Origin: CAG-411 sp050875145 | GTDB taxonomy: Bacteria; Bacillota; Clostridia; Lachnospirales; Lachnospiraceae | Length of the DNA stretch: 64,000 nt | Reading direction: 5' to 3' | Assembly: GCA_050875145.1 (NCBI GenBank) | Contig: JBNMLH010000017.1 | Location: forward strand, 1 to 64,000 | Notes under the pieces: model-generated | Seen by the model: the letters and a program-made list of their open reading frames with translations, nothing else | Told to the model about the DNA's origin: nothing | Databases searched by the model: none | Program-made: the position numbers and the translations under genes | Shown: positions 46,913 through 56,439 of the stretch, piece by piece | Numbering within the stretch: the first letter of the stretch is position 1 | How the letters are laid out: each line of letters starts with the position of its first letter

Positions 46913-47473
46913 TTACAATTTTATTATGCGAACTGGTATAGGCGGATTATTCTGCCGATTATAATACTCGGTAACTAATACTAAATATTTTCTTTGATCT
47001 AATTGCTTTAACCATGACAAAACAGCATCTTTTTCTTCAAATCCGCTATCCCCACCGCTATAAATCGTAACGCTCAATAGTCCATTCTTTTTTAGGAGTT
47101 TTAATGCTACATTCATTGCTTCAATACTGCTCTTTGCCTGTGTTGCCATTCTGTGGTCACCACCAGGCAAATATCCAAGATTAAAAACAATACAGTCAAC
47201 CGTATTTTCTTTCGCATAAAAAGCCATATTTACATGAGAAGCCAATACAACCTTTGCTCGCTCAGACATACCTTGCTCCTGTAATCTCTTTTTTGTATTT
47301 GTAACTGCATCTTTCTGAACATCAAAAGCAATTACCTGCCCCTCTATACCAACTAAGTTTGCCAAATAGAGGGTATCATTTCCATTTCCGGCTGTTGCAT
47401 CAATACAAAGCCCACCTTCTTTCACATGTGGTTTGATAGATTCGTGAACAATTTCTGAAACCGAATAACGCAA
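46913..47473 (-). CDS. mnmM: tRNA 5-aminomethyl-2-thiouridine methyltransferase MnmM (YtqB family)
   Basis: 186 residues from a TTG at 47473, nine bases after AAGGAG; an in-frame TTG at 47494 has no RBS. It is a small class I methyltransferase: IDATAGNGNDTLYLA (about 24-38) is the SAM motif, FNLGYLPGGDH (about 98-108) the family hallmark. MnmM completes the wobble uridine of certain tRNAs (nm5s2U to mnm5s2U) in bacteria without MnmC. It is followed by a terminator and preceded by recU. Confidence 0.82.
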   Translation of the reverse strand: MRYSVSEIVHESIKPHVKEGGLCIDATAGNGNDTLYLANLVGIEGQVIAFDVQKDAVTNTKKRLQEQGMSERAKVVLASHVNMAFYAKENTVDCIVFNLGYLPGGDHRMATQAKSSIEAMNVALKLLKKNGLLSVTIYSGGDSGFEEKDAVLSWLKQLDQRKYLVLVTEYYNRQNNPPIPVRIIKL

Positions 47474-47496
47474 TCTAATACACTCCTTACTCAAAT

Positions 47497-48030
47497 CTAA
47501 TCTCGCATCTGTAAATCTTGATTAATCATTTCTAAATAATGAAGCATCACACCATCATAAGTAGAAATTTGAAAACTTGTCTCCAACTCATCATACCGAA
47601 AACTTTTTCGTCCTCCCTGCGTGGCTCTATCCCAAAATTCCCTCAATTTTTTATAAGTCAGATAATAAAATATTTCCTGCTGCTTAAAATAAATTAAAAG
47701 AAAGGCAATCCCTTCCTGCTTTTCAAATTCCTCCATAAAACGGATTTGATGTTCATGCACATTTGCTAACGGAAAGGTATCCGTAGCACATTCTTTTGCA
47801 TCAAAGCAAACTGGCACACCTTGTACCACACCAATATAATCTACTGTACTTTTCTGATCAAAATACGCCAAGGTAATATGCCTAGTAGTAGCATCAATTT
47901 CAATTGGCTTTATTGGTGTAGGGATTTTTTGAATCAATGCCAATCCACTTTTACGATACTTCTCATTTGTATGATTTATCATTTCTTCCAACAAGGAACC
48001 CCGAAGTCCCCTGCTATTCCACGATGGCAT
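47497..48030 (-). CDS. recU: Holliday junction resolvase RecU
   Basis: 177 residues. WNSRGLRGSLLEEMIN (4-19) is the RecU start; TVDYIGVVQGVPVCFDAKEC (about 62-81) contains the nuclease acids and lysine; HEHQIRFMEEFEK follows. It cuts Holliday junctions during recombination and repair in Firmicutes. GGGAGG precedes the ATG. Typical partner ponA is absent; here it is co-transcribed with mnmM and the RluA-type gene. Confidence 0.92.
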   Translation of the reverse strand: MPSWNSRGLRGSLLEEMINHTNEKYRKSGLALIQKIPTPIKPIEIDATTRHITLAYFDQKSTVDYIGVVQGVPVCFDAKECATDTFPLANVHEHQIRFMEEFEKQEGIAFLLIYFKQQEIFYYLTYKKLREFWDRATQGGRKSFRYDELETSFQISTYDGVMLHYLEMINQDLQMRD

Positions 48031-48051
48031 CCTATCCCTCCCTTTTCCCTT

Positions 48052-49023
48052 CTATAATAAATGTAACTCTTTCTTCAATTTGGCAAAATATGTCGGAACA
48101 GGTGCTTCTATTACTTTTCCAGATACCCCGGAAAACTCTTTTTCTTCTAATTCTGGAAATCCCAATCTCCATGAATGTAACACATGATGCTTTAACTTAA
48201 ATTCTTTTCTAAGCTTTTTATTCGTAGGTACATCGCCATATTTTCCATCTCCTATGATAGGATGTCCGATACTTTGCAAATGCGCACGAATTTGATGAGA
48301 TTTTCCTGTTAAAAGCTTTACTTTTAATAATGTAAATTCCTCATTATAGATAATTGGTTCATATTCGGTCTTAATAAAATCCGCACCTTCACTTGGTTCT
48401 TTCGATATTTGCACTTTATTATGATTTCTATTTTTCACCAAATACCCTTCAATGCATTGTTGTTTTGTTATTTTTCCTTTTACAATACATTGATAATACT
48501 TGTCAATATTTCTTGTTTTTAGCAATTCAGACATCTTCTGAAGTCCCAATAATGTCTTGCCCGCAATAATGATTCCACTGGTATTGCGATCCAATCGATT
48601 GCATACCCCTGGATGAAAACTCTTTAATTGTTCCTTGGTCATCTGTCCACTTTCCAACAAATATGCAATAATATGTTCAATAATCGAAACATCTTCTTTT
48701 TTCGCTTTTTGCGAAAGCATTCCGACCGGCTTATTTATAATCAACAGATTGCTGTCTTCATATAAAATATCCAACTTTTCCCCTGTTTCTACAGTCTTTA
48801 TTTCTTCGCTGAAGTTCGCAATTGTCTCATCTGATAAATACAGAACAATTTCGTCTCCTGCCTGTAAGCGTTCCGAACCATCTGCCTTAGCATTATTTAA
48901 TTTAATATTTTTCTTTCGGAGCATCTTGTAAAAAAAACTCTTAGGAGCTTTTGCCATATATTTTCCAAGAAATTTATCAAAGCGTTGCCCCGCTTCTTTT
49001 TCTGTTACTATAATTTTCTGCAT
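48052..49023 (-). CDS. RluA-family pseudouridine synthase
   Basis: 323 residues: S4-like N-terminal domain (about 12-65) and catalytic domain with HPGVCNRLDRNTSGI (about 141-155), in which the aspartate is the nucleophile, and KSHQIRAHLQSIGHP (about 247). Converts uridine to pseudouridine in rRNA or tRNA; RluC or RluD specificity cannot be assigned. GAGGAG precedes the ATG. Confidence 0.92.
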   Translation of the reverse strand: MQKIIVTEKEAGQRFDKFLGKYMAKAPKSFFYKMLRKKNIKLNNAKADGSERLQAGDEIVLYLSDETIANFSEEIKTVETGEKLDILYEDSNLLIINKPVGMLSQKAKKEDVSIIEHIIAYLLESGQMTKEQLKSFHPGVCNRLDRNTSGIIIAGKTLLGLQKMSELLKTRNIDKYYQCIVKGKITKQQCIEGYLVKNRNHNKVQISKEPSEGADFIKTEYEPIIYNEEFTLLKVKLLTGKSHQIRAHLQSIGHPIIGDGKYGDVPTNKKLRKEFKLKHHVLHSWRLGFPELEEKEFSGVSGKVIEAPVPTYFAKLKKELHLL

Positions 49024-49151
49024 TTTCTCCTCTTTTCTTTAAAGCCTATCTATCTTTTCATCGTAAATTACCTCTATTATGATACTATTCATGATAAAAT
49101 TTTAACCATCCTTCGTACTTGCACAAGCCCACCTTCAAGGCAGTCAAAACA

Positions 49152-49718
49152 TTATACCATAAGAGAAAATATATAAGATTCTACCTGTTCTCTTTCTTTT
49201 GGATTTAACTCTTTTTCTCTTGCATTTTTCACATCCTGCAAAAAGGATTTCATATTTTTATGAATCTTGACCTGATAGGAATCGCTCCAGTTCTTTACGC
49301 CATCTCTTAAATATTTCTGAATCTCCTCTGGATTCTGCTTTTTATTCAATGTAAGCCCAAATACATAACCATTTCCCATCACTACAAAATCTATACCCAT
49401 AGACTTTTCTGTTGATGTAATCACCACATCTGACAACAAACGTGCTTCCGCTGCTGTTATCTCTTTTATTTTCTCATAATCTTCCTTGTTCGGTGTCTTA
49501 TATGGAAAAAATACAACAAATTCTACAAATACTCTAGCCCAAGGCAATACAAATAGGATTGCCAAGATGGTAAAGATATTTCTATAAGACATTTTATTCA
49601 AAAACAAACCACCTATAAAGATTGCGACTGCTACGACTATATAGAGCAACATCTTAATTATATCAATTCTCTTTGATTTTGTTATATATCCATATTCTCC
49701 CTTTGATTTTTTCAGCAT
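49152..49718 (-). CDS. unknown two-TM membrane protein
   Basis: 188 residues. A basic N-terminus is followed by two TM helices (about 22-41 and 48-71), then a soluble domain with AEARLLSDVVITSTEKSMGIDFVVMGNGYVFGL (shown here as positions about 90-122) and a charged C-terminus. No family was recognised. GTGAGGAATAAAA precedes the ATG. It lies 13 bases after the YgiQ gene and is probably co-transcribed with it. Confidence 0.6.
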   Translation of the reverse strand: MLKKSKGEYGYITKSKRIDIIKMLLYIVVAVAIFIGGLFLNKMSYRNIFTILAILFVLPWARVFVEFVVFFPYKTPNKEDYEKIKEITAAEARLLSDVVITSTEKSMGIDFVVMGNGYVFGLTLNKKQNPEEIQKYLRDGVKNWSDSYQVKIHKNMKSFLQDVKNAREKELNPKEREQVESYIFSLMV

Positions 49719-49731
49719 TTTTATTCCTCAC

Positions 49732-51699
49732 TTACTTCCTTTTATGCACATTACGAATTGCTTTTTTCTTTTTTGGTGTACCCGTATGCTTTCCCGCTGT
49801 TCTGCTGTCTTTTCCGACCTGCTGCCCTTTCTTACCATAACTTTTTTTCTCGGTATTCTTTCTCGTTTTTGCAGCTTCTCGGAATGCTTGTTTTTCCTTA
49901 GCCGTTCGTCTTGGTCGTATCAAACACTTCGAATCAAAACCGATTAAATCGGTACGATGCGCTACATGCAACGCTTCCATAACTAAATCATAATTTTGCG
50001 GGTTACGATATTGTATCAAAGCTCGCTGCATTTCTTTTTCATGTTGCTTTTTAGGCACATATACAGCCTTCATTGTTCGAGGGTCCAAGCCTGTATAATA
50101 CATACAAGTGGAAATCGTAGACGGTGTCGGATAAAAGTCCTGTACCTGTTCTGGCATATATCCTAAATCTCTTATATATTCCGCCAGTTCGACTGCCTCT
50201 TTCATGGTAGAGCCAGGATGGGAGGACATCAAATAAGGCACCACATACTGTTCCTTTCCCACCAATTTATTCGTCTTTTTATATTTTTGAATAAACTGTT
50301 CATACACTTCATTTCCCGGTTTTCCCATAAGTTGCAATACACTGTCGCAAATATGCTCTGGTGCAACTTTCAATTGTCCACTTACATGGTATTCACAAAG
50401 TTCCTTTATAAAAGTATCATCCTTATCATATATTAGATAATCAAAACGAATACCAGAACGAATAAATACTTTCTTTACTTTTGGTATCTTACGAAGTTTT
50501 CGTAATAAACTTAAATAATCTTTGTGATCAATTTTTAGATTTTTACACGGTTTTGGAAATAGACATTGCTTTCCAATGCAAACGCCCCTGGTCTTTTGTT
50601 TTTCACATGCTGTATCTCTAAAGTTTGCAGTAGGACCTCCTACATCATTGATATAACCTTTAAAATCTGGTTCTTTCGTAATAAGATTGGCTTCCTCAAT
50701 AATAGACTCATGACTTCTGCACTGTATCATTCTTCCCTGATGAAAAGTCAACGCACAGAAGCTACATCCTCCAAAACAACCACGATTGCTGACAAGACTA
50801 AACTTTAATTCCTTAATTGCAGGAATCCCTCCATCCTTTTCATAAATAGGATGATAATTACGCATATAAGGTAACGCATAGACTGTATCCATCTCTTCTT
50901 CCGTCAATGGCATTGCCGGCGGATTTTGAACTACAAATTCTTTCTCCTTATATTGTTCCACTAATACTTTTGCAGAAAATGGATCTGTATTGCAATATTG
51001 TTTATAAAAGCTTTCTGCATATGTTCTTTTATCTTCTACGATTTGTGGAAAACTTGGCAACATGATTGCATCATATACATTCTCCAATGTATTTGTACGG
51101 TACACAGTTCCTTTTATAAAGGTAATATCTTTTATATCAATTCCACTATCCAGTGCTTCCGCAATCTCTACAATAGAATGTTCTCCCATTCCATAAGACA
51201 GAATATCCGCACCAGAATCTAACAAAATAGATCGCTTTACCTTATCACTCCAATAATCATAATGTCCTAATCGACGCAAACTCGCCTCAATTCCTCCAAT
51301 AATTACTGGTATATGTTTGTATGCTTTTCGAATCAAATTTCCATATACAATTGTTGCTCGGTCTGGACGTTTTCCCATGACTCCTCCGGGCGAATAATTG
51401 TCAAAGCGGCGATGCTTTTTATTTACGGTATAATGGTTTACCATTGTGTCCATATTTCCAGCGCAAACTAAAAATCCCAATCTTGGTCGGCCTAAAATCT
51501 TAACTGAATTCTCGTCTTTCCAGTCTGGCTGGGCAATTATCCCAACTTTAAAACCATGACTCTCTAAAACTCTACTTATAATAGCCGGTCCAAAAGAATG
51601 GTGATCCACATATGCATCCCCTATCACAAATACAAAGTCGCATTGCTCCCATCCCCGTTTTTTCATATCTTCTCTTGAAATTGGCAAAAAATCATTCAT
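49732..51699 (-). CDS. ygiQ: YgiQ-family radical SAM protein
   Basis: 655 residues from the ATG at 51699 (AAAGGTGA upstream), the usual start MNDFLPISREDMKKRGW; an in-frame ATG 51 bases earlier is possible. N-terminal cobalamin-like domain, then the radical SAM motif NRGCFGGCSFCAL (CxxxCxxC) near residue 315, and a basic C-terminal tail of about 60 residues. The reaction is unknown. Well conserved across bacteria. Confidence 0.9.
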   Translation of the reverse strand: MNDFLPISREDMKKRGWEQCDFVFVIGDAYVDHHSFGPAIISRVLESHGFKVGIIAQPDWKDENSVKILGRPRLGFLVCAGNMDTMVNHYTVNKKHRRFDNYSPGGVMGKRPDRATIVYGNLIRKAYKHIPVIIGGIEASLRRLGHYDYWSDKVKRSILLDSGADILSYGMGEHSIVEIAEALDSGIDIKDITFIKGTVYRTNTLENVYDAIMLPSFPQIVEDKRTYAESFYKQYCNTDPFSAKVLVEQYKEKEFVVQNPPAMPLTEEEMDTVYALPYMRNYHPIYEKDGGIPAIKELKFSLVSNRGCFGGCSFCALTFHQGRMIQCRSHESIIEEANLITKEPDFKGYINDVGGPTANFRDTACEKQKTRGVCIGKQCLFPKPCKNLKIDHKDYLSLLRKLRKIPKVKKVFIRSGIRFDYLIYDKDDTFIKELCEYHVSGQLKVAPEHICDSVLQLMGKPGNEVYEQFIQKYKKTNKLVGKEQYVVPYLMSSHPGSTMKEAVELAEYIRDLGYMPEQVQDFYPTPSTISTCMYYTGLDPRTMKAVYVPKKQHEKEMQRALIQYRNPQNYDLVMEALHVAHRTDLIGFDSKCLIRPRRTAKEKQAFREAAKTRKNTEKKSYGKKGQQVGKDSRTAGKHTGTPKKKKAIRNVHKRK

Positions 51700-51785
51700 A
51701 TACGTCACCTTTTCCATATCTATTTCTTTTGTACGACTGTGTTTCATCAAAATTATTATCCTACATACGATTTTTGAAAAATCAT

Positions 51786-52433
51786 TTACAAAAGCAGCTC
51801 ATTATAATCATGGATATAATATTCCGCCAATTCTTTCTTTTCCTGATCCTGCTCTTTTGAATATTTATCATACACCGCACAGGTAGTCATTCCCGCATTT
51901 TTACCAGCTAATATTCCCATTACAATATCTTCAAAAATAAGACATTTTTCAGGATTAACTCCCAAATCATCTGCCACCAGCAAATAAATATCAGGCGATG
52001 GTTTTCCTTTTCCAACTTCATCTGCTGTATGAACGGAATCAAAATACTCCAATACACCATTTGCTTTCAGTGTTGCTTCTACTAATACATGTGAATTACT
52101 ACTGGCAATACCTGTTTTAATATCATTTTCTTTTAACTTCTTTAAAAATATTTCTACTCCAGGTTTTAACTTTACTTTATTTACATAACAATCCATAGCC
52201 ATTTTATTCCAAATTGCCATAAGTTCTTCCACAGTCTCTGGTAATTGAAACCGATTTTTTATATGAATCGCAGATTCTAAAAAGCTCTTTCCATCTAATT
52301 CTTTTTGCAAATCATCTGGCAATGCAATCCCATGTTTTCCCAAAAATTCAATATCAATCTCTGGCCATACCCACATAGAATCTACCACAGTTCCATCTAA
52401 ATCAAAAATGACTGCCTCTTTTTCTTTCCACAT
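51786..52433 (-). CDS. HAD-family hydrolase
   Basis: 215 residues. FDLDGTVVDSMW (10-21), ASSNSH (about 109) and FEDIVMGILAG (about 165) are HAD motifs. The motif DSMWVWPEID after the nucleophile is typical of a subgroup of beta-PGM-like phosphatases in Clostridia. Seven bases separate it from the RsuA-type gene; probable operon with the two RNA modification genes upstream. Confidence 0.88.
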   Translation of the reverse strand: MWKEKEAVIFDLDGTVVDSMWVWPEIDIEFLGKHGIALPDDLQKELDGKSFLESAIHIKNRFQLPETVEELMAIWNKMAMDCYVNKVKLKPGVEIFLKKLKENDIKTGIASSNSHVLVEATLKANGVLEYFDSVHTADEVGKGKPSPDIYLLVADDLGVNPEKCLIFEDIVMGILAGKNAGMTTCAVYDKYSKEQDQEKKELAEYYIHDYNELLL

Positions 52434-52439
52434 TGTTCT

Positions 52440-53147
52440 TTATTTTCCCTTCTTTAGACCTTCTAACTCTTTGTCTGTCAGTTTTCTCCATTCTCCCGGC
52501 TGTAACTTTCCATCCAAGCAAAGTGTCCCCATAGAAACACGTTTTAAATAGGTTACTTTCTTTCCTACTGCCTCAAACATACGCTTCACCTGATGAAACT
52601 TTCCTTCACATATCTCTACTAAAATTTCGGAACATTCTCCCTGTGATAAAATTTTCAATATTGCAGGCATAGTTGTAAAATCCCCTAAATCCAGACCATT
52701 TTTAAAAGCTTCTATATCCTGTTCTGTCACTTCACCATCTATTTTCGCATAATAGTTTTTTTTCACATGCTTTTTTGGCGACAACAATTCGTGAGCAAGC
52801 ACTCCATCATTTGTAATCAACAATAAACCTTCTGTATCCTTATCCAATCTGCCTACTGGAAACAGTTGCTTTTTTATTGGCGAATCAATCAAATCTAAAA
52901 CAGTCCTATGTTCTCGATCCTCCGTAGCCGTCACCACTCCCTGTGGTTTATAAAGCATGAGATACTGCATTTCCGTAAAATGTATTTCCTGCCCATCTAC
53001 ACAAACACAATCCGTATCTTCATTCACCTTTTGCTCTGGCCTCTTTGCTCTTTCCTCATTTATAGTAACTCTCCCCTGACGAATGCATGCTTTCACTTCA
53101 CTTCTGGTTCCCACACCCATGTTTGCAAGAAACTTATCTAATCTCAT
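52440..53147 (-). CDS. rsuA: RsuA-family 16S rRNA pseudouridine synthase
   Basis: 235 residues: S4 domain (1-60) with MRLDKFLANMGVGTRSEV, then the catalytic motif PVGRLDKDTEGLLLITNDG (about 97-115) with the aspartate nucleophile and KFHQVKRMFEAVG (about 180). By family it modifies a uridine of 16S rRNA (psi516); RluB or RluE specificity cannot be excluded. Three bases follow the NOP-type gene. Confidence 0.88.
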   Translation of the reverse strand: MRLDKFLANMGVGTRSEVKACIRQGRVTINEERAKRPEQKVNEDTDCVCVDGQEIHFTEMQYLMLYKPQGVVTATEDREHRTVLDLIDSPIKKQLFPVGRLDKDTEGLLLITNDGVLAHELLSPKKHVKKNYYAKIDGEVTEQDIEAFKNGLDLGDFTTMPAILKILSQGECSEILVEICEGKFHQVKRMFEAVGKKVTYLKRVSMGTLCLDGKLQPGEWRKLTDKELEGLKKGK

Positions 53148-53150
53148 TTT

Positions 53151-54518
53151 TTAGAACATCCTCCATCCGGAATGATATTTATTTTTCAACTTTCCTTTAT
53201 TTGCTTTTGCCCAGCCAAGTGGAAATCCATCAACACAGATCAAATACAAACCAGTTGCATTCATATCATCAAATTCCAATGTTTCACCCTTTAAATATTT
53301 ACGCACCTTTATATCATCACAGGCAAAATTTACAACTTGGTCATACTCTTCCATTTTAAGTGCCATCGCAAGAGATTGACTTGGCTCAAAACGATTTTTC
53401 TTGATATCTCCAAGATACAATCCACTTCTGAGCACACGAAATCCCTTCATATCTACCTCTGAATCTGGCAAATAAAACAGTTTATCCTTTACCTGCACAC
53501 AATTCTCCAATGGTAGATCCATCGTAACGTGTGAAAAAAATGCAACGGCTTCTTCTGGCATAACCAATTTTTTTCTACCAAGAAAATTGGACTTTTGCCC
53601 CTCTGCTCCATCCTTAGAAAGCAGTGAAATAAAATGTCCTTCTCCCTGTAATTTATGTGGCCACAATCGAATACACTTTTCCAATTCTTCTGGACCATCT
53701 ACCCATTCTGGATGTCCCGGTGCAAATTCATGCCAAACTTTTTCCGGACGTTCAATCGAAAAATCCTCATTTTGGGATAACAGATACTTCATACTACCTT
53801 CATCTTCTTCTGGAGAAAAAGTACATGTAGAATACAAGATTTTTCCACCTGGCTTTAATAATTTTACTGCACTATCAATAATACCTTTTTGTAATTTTTC
53901 AAAAAATTCTACTCCATGCTCCTCCCAGCTTTTTACCATGGAAGGTTCCTTTCGAAACATTCCTTCTCCAGAACATGGTGCATCAATTAAAATTTTATCG
54001 AAATAACCTGCAAACCTAGACACCAGTTTCTCTGGTACTTCACTGACAACGTAAGCATTTTTTACTCCCATCAGTTCAATATTTTTTAGTAATGCTTTCG
54101 CTCGAGAATTACTTATATCGTTTGATACCAATACACCTTGTCCTTTTAATTTTGCCGCTAATTCTGTACTTTTACCACCTGGTGCCGCACAAACATCCAA
54201 CACGCAATCTCCCGGTTCCACTGGAAGTAACTGTGCCGGTGTCATGGCAGATGGCTCTTGAATATAGTACAAGCCTGCATAATAATAAGGGTGTTTCGCT
54301 GGCTGAACATCATCTTCATAATAATAGCCATTGTCTGTCCATGGTATTTTTTTCAATGGAAACGGTGTTATCTTTTCAAATTCCTCTGGTGTAATTTTTA
54401 AGGTATTTACTCGAAGCCCTCTGACATTTTTTTGTTCAAAACTTTTTAAATACTCTTGATACTCTTCTTCTCCCAGCAGTGTTTTCATTCGTTCTATATA
54501 TTTCTCTGGTAAACGCAA
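53151..54518 (-). CDS. RsmB/NOP-family RNA m5C methyltransferase (RsmF-type)
   Basis: 455 residues from a TTG at 54518 (GGATGGAG upstream). The methyltransferase domain has DVCAAPGGKSTELA (about 108), DAPCSGEGMFRK (about 180, catalytic-type PC) and YSTCTFSPEEDEG (about 231, the second cysteine). A C-terminal RsmF-like PUA-type extension (about 310-455) ends GWAKANKGKLKNKYHSGWR. Methylates cytosine in rRNA. Confidence 0.9.
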   Translation of the reverse strand: MRLPEKYIERMKTLLGEEEYQEYLKSFEQKNVRGLRVNTLKITPEEFEKITPFPLKKIPWTDNGYYYEDDVQPAKHPYYYAGLYYIQEPSAMTPAQLLPVEPGDCVLDVCAAPGGKSTELAAKLKGQGVLVSNDISNSRAKALLKNIELMGVKNAYVVSEVPEKLVSRFAGYFDKILIDAPCSGEGMFRKEPSMVKSWEEHGVEFFEKLQKGIIDSAVKLLKPGGKILYSTCTFSPEEDEGSMKYLLSQNEDFSIERPEKVWHEFAPGHPEWVDGPEELEKCIRLWPHKLQGEGHFISLLSKDGAEGQKSNFLGRKKLVMPEEAVAFFSHVTMDLPLENCVQVKDKLFYLPDSEVDMKGFRVLRSGLYLGDIKKNRFEPSQSLAMALKMEEYDQVVNFACDDIKVRKYLKGETLEFDDMNATGLYLICVDGFPLGWAKANKGKLKNKYHSGWRMF

Positions 54519-54559
54519 TCTTACTCCATCCTTTTCTCTATGATTGTTTCACATACATA

Positions 54560-54593
54560 GAATGAGGCTGTTGCATATACAACAACCCCACTC
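54560..54593 (-). terminator. hairpin after the alarmone synthetase gene
   Basis: GAATGAGGCTGTTG pairs with CAACAACCCCACTC with few mismatches, about 28 bases after the stop codon at 54621. No strong T-tract. Confidence 0.5.
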
Positions 54594-54620
54594 TTAGCAA
54601 AACAGTTTATTATCTTTTCA

Positions 54621-55424
54621 TCAGTATATCTGCTGCGCACGATAACTTTCTGAAACAATATCCAATTCCTGTCCAAAATGTTCCATCTTATTCAAATCAT
54701 CTTCTCTATAAATAGCAAGAAATTCATCCTGAATTTTTAAAACTTCTCTTTTATTGGCTACCTTATACAGGTTTTCAATATTAGCTAATATATTAGACAC
54801 CACCTGTGTCTTATGCTGATAATAATTTTGTGCTGCCATAATTTCTTTCCGTACAACAGACATTTCATCATCCAATGTAACAATCGCCTCTGCAGATGTT
54901 AATAATTTTTCTTTTACATGCTCTGGCATATTACCTTTATATTTATACTGCAATGAATGTTCTACCGTTGCCCAGAAATTCATAGCCAAAGTCCGTACCT
55001 GTATCTCCGCTTTTAATAGCTTTGGTCCCTGTAAAGACTGTACCGTATATTCAATAATCAGATGATAACTACGATACCCGCTTTTCTTACTCTTTGTTAT
55101 GTAATCTTTTTCCTCTACAATCTTCATATCAGAACGTTTTCGTAAAATTTCCACAACTTTATCAATATCCTCAACAAAGCGGCATATAATACGAACACCT
55201 GCTATATCATCCAGTTTACTTTCCACATCTTCCAGTTCAATATGTTTTCTCTGTGCCTTCTCCAAAATACTGGATATTCTTTTCACACGCCCGTTCACCG
55301 ATTCAATTGGTGAATACTCTCCATCATAGTCAAATTCATTTTTAATATGATTAAACTTAACAATCAATTCATCTACCGCTAATGAATACGGCTCTAATAT
55401 TTTTCTCCATAATTGTAACTCCAT
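54621..55424 (-). CDS. small alarmone synthetase (GTP pyrophosphokinase)
   Basis: 267 residues. A single RelA/SpoT synthetase domain without hydrolase or TGS domains: GRVKRISSILEK (about 45), LDDIAGVRIIC (about 71), GYRSYHLIIEY (about 116) and EIQVRTLAMNFWATVEHSLQYK (positions about 138-159). Makes (p)ppGpp under stress. Length and C-terminal helix are like RelP/RelQ; which of the two is not decided. GGGAGG precedes the ATG. Its own hairpin follows. Confidence 0.92.
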   Translation of the reverse strand: MELQLWRKILEPYSLAVDELIVKFNHIKNEFDYDGEYSPIESVNGRVKRISSILEKAQRKHIELEDVESKLDDIAGVRIICRFVEDIDKVVEILRKRSDMKIVEEKDYITKSKKSGYRSYHLIIEYTVQSLQGPKLLKAEIQVRTLAMNFWATVEHSLQYKYKGNMPEHVKEKLLTSAEAIVTLDDEMSVVRKEIMAAQNYYQHKTQVVSNILANIENLYKVANKREVLKIQDEFLAIYREDDLNKMEHFGQELDIVSESYRAQQIY

Positions 55425-55650
55425 ATTTTACCTCCCTATCCGCTTTCATTTTTCTTTGATGTACGGACAAACATCTAGTAAAAAAGGGTAATCTCTATTA
55501 TTTTATTATACCATATTTTATATTTGATGTGTATACATTTTTCTATTCCTTTTTATCTTACAAATTTATACAGCGAATCTATAATACCTTTTTTACGCAC
55601 TCTATCATTCTATGCTTCTTCCTCAGAAAATATTCCTTACATATAAATCT

Positions 55651-56385
55651 TTATTTCCAATAATTTAACATCTGATAGGGATTTACGCTTTTCTCCTCTT
55701 TCTCTATTGAAACATAAATTCCAAAATGCAGATGAACCGGAAACTTTCCTACTGTTCCTTCCTCTCCATATCCGCTGTCTCCCATTTTTCCAAGCAATTG
55801 CCCTACATGCACTCTGGTTCCCTTTTCAATTCCTTTAGCATAAGAATATAGATGTGCATAATAAAAATACACACCATGATTACTACGAACCCCAATCCGA
55901 TAACCACCCAGCGGTAACCATCCGATTTTTTCTACTACACCTTCGGACACACTGACAATAGATAATTCTCCTCTTTTGTTCTTCTTTGCCATTATATCCG
56001 TTCCCTCATGCACTCGTTTTCCTCCATACGTTCTGGCATTCATCCAAGAATCCTCATAAACTACCTCTGATTTCTCCAATACAGGAAAACACTCCATATC
56101 ATCTATTATACCCGCTGCTTTTCTCCCATACTTTTGTCCATATTTTTTTTCAAACATGGCACATCCAACCCGTCCTAACTTTTTATATCTTTTTATACAA
56201 GTTGTAGATATCTGAAAGTTTCTAAATTCTTCTTTTGAAATCTTCTGATATTGGCTGGCCTCTACCGCTAATGCACACAAATTTCCTAAAAAGTAAAGCA
56301 AAACCAGTATAATCAAATAACTCCAAAAATAATATGATAAATTACCACCTTTTTTATTTTTTACCCGTTTTTTTATGACCTTCAA
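55651..56385 (-). CDS. membrane-anchored M23 peptidase
   Basis: 244 residues. A basic start, one TM helix (about 18-40) and an external LytM/M23 domain: VHEGTDIMAK (H and D zinc ligands, about 125-134) and HLHFGIYVS (about 220-228). Cleaves peptide cross-links of peptidoglycan or activates amidases. The start used is a TTG at 56385 with a poorly spaced AGGGGA, so the true start may differ by a few codons. Confidence 0.85.
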   Translation of the reverse strand: MKVIKKRVKNKKGGNLSYYFWSYLIILVLLYFLGNLCALAVEASQYQKISKEEFRNFQISTTCIKRYKKLGRVGCAMFEKKYGQKYGRKAAGIIDDMECFPVLEKSEVVYEDSWMNARTYGGKRVHEGTDIMAKKNKRGELSIVSVSEGVVEKIGWLPLGGYRIGVRSNHGVYFYYAHLYSYAKGIEKGTRVHVGQLLGKMGDSGYGEEGTVGKFPVHLHFGIYVSIEKEEKSVNPYQMLNYWK

Positions 56386-56439
56386 ATCCCCTGTTTACAT
56401 ACTCATTCTATCTTATCGGGTAAAAACTTCATTTATTCC

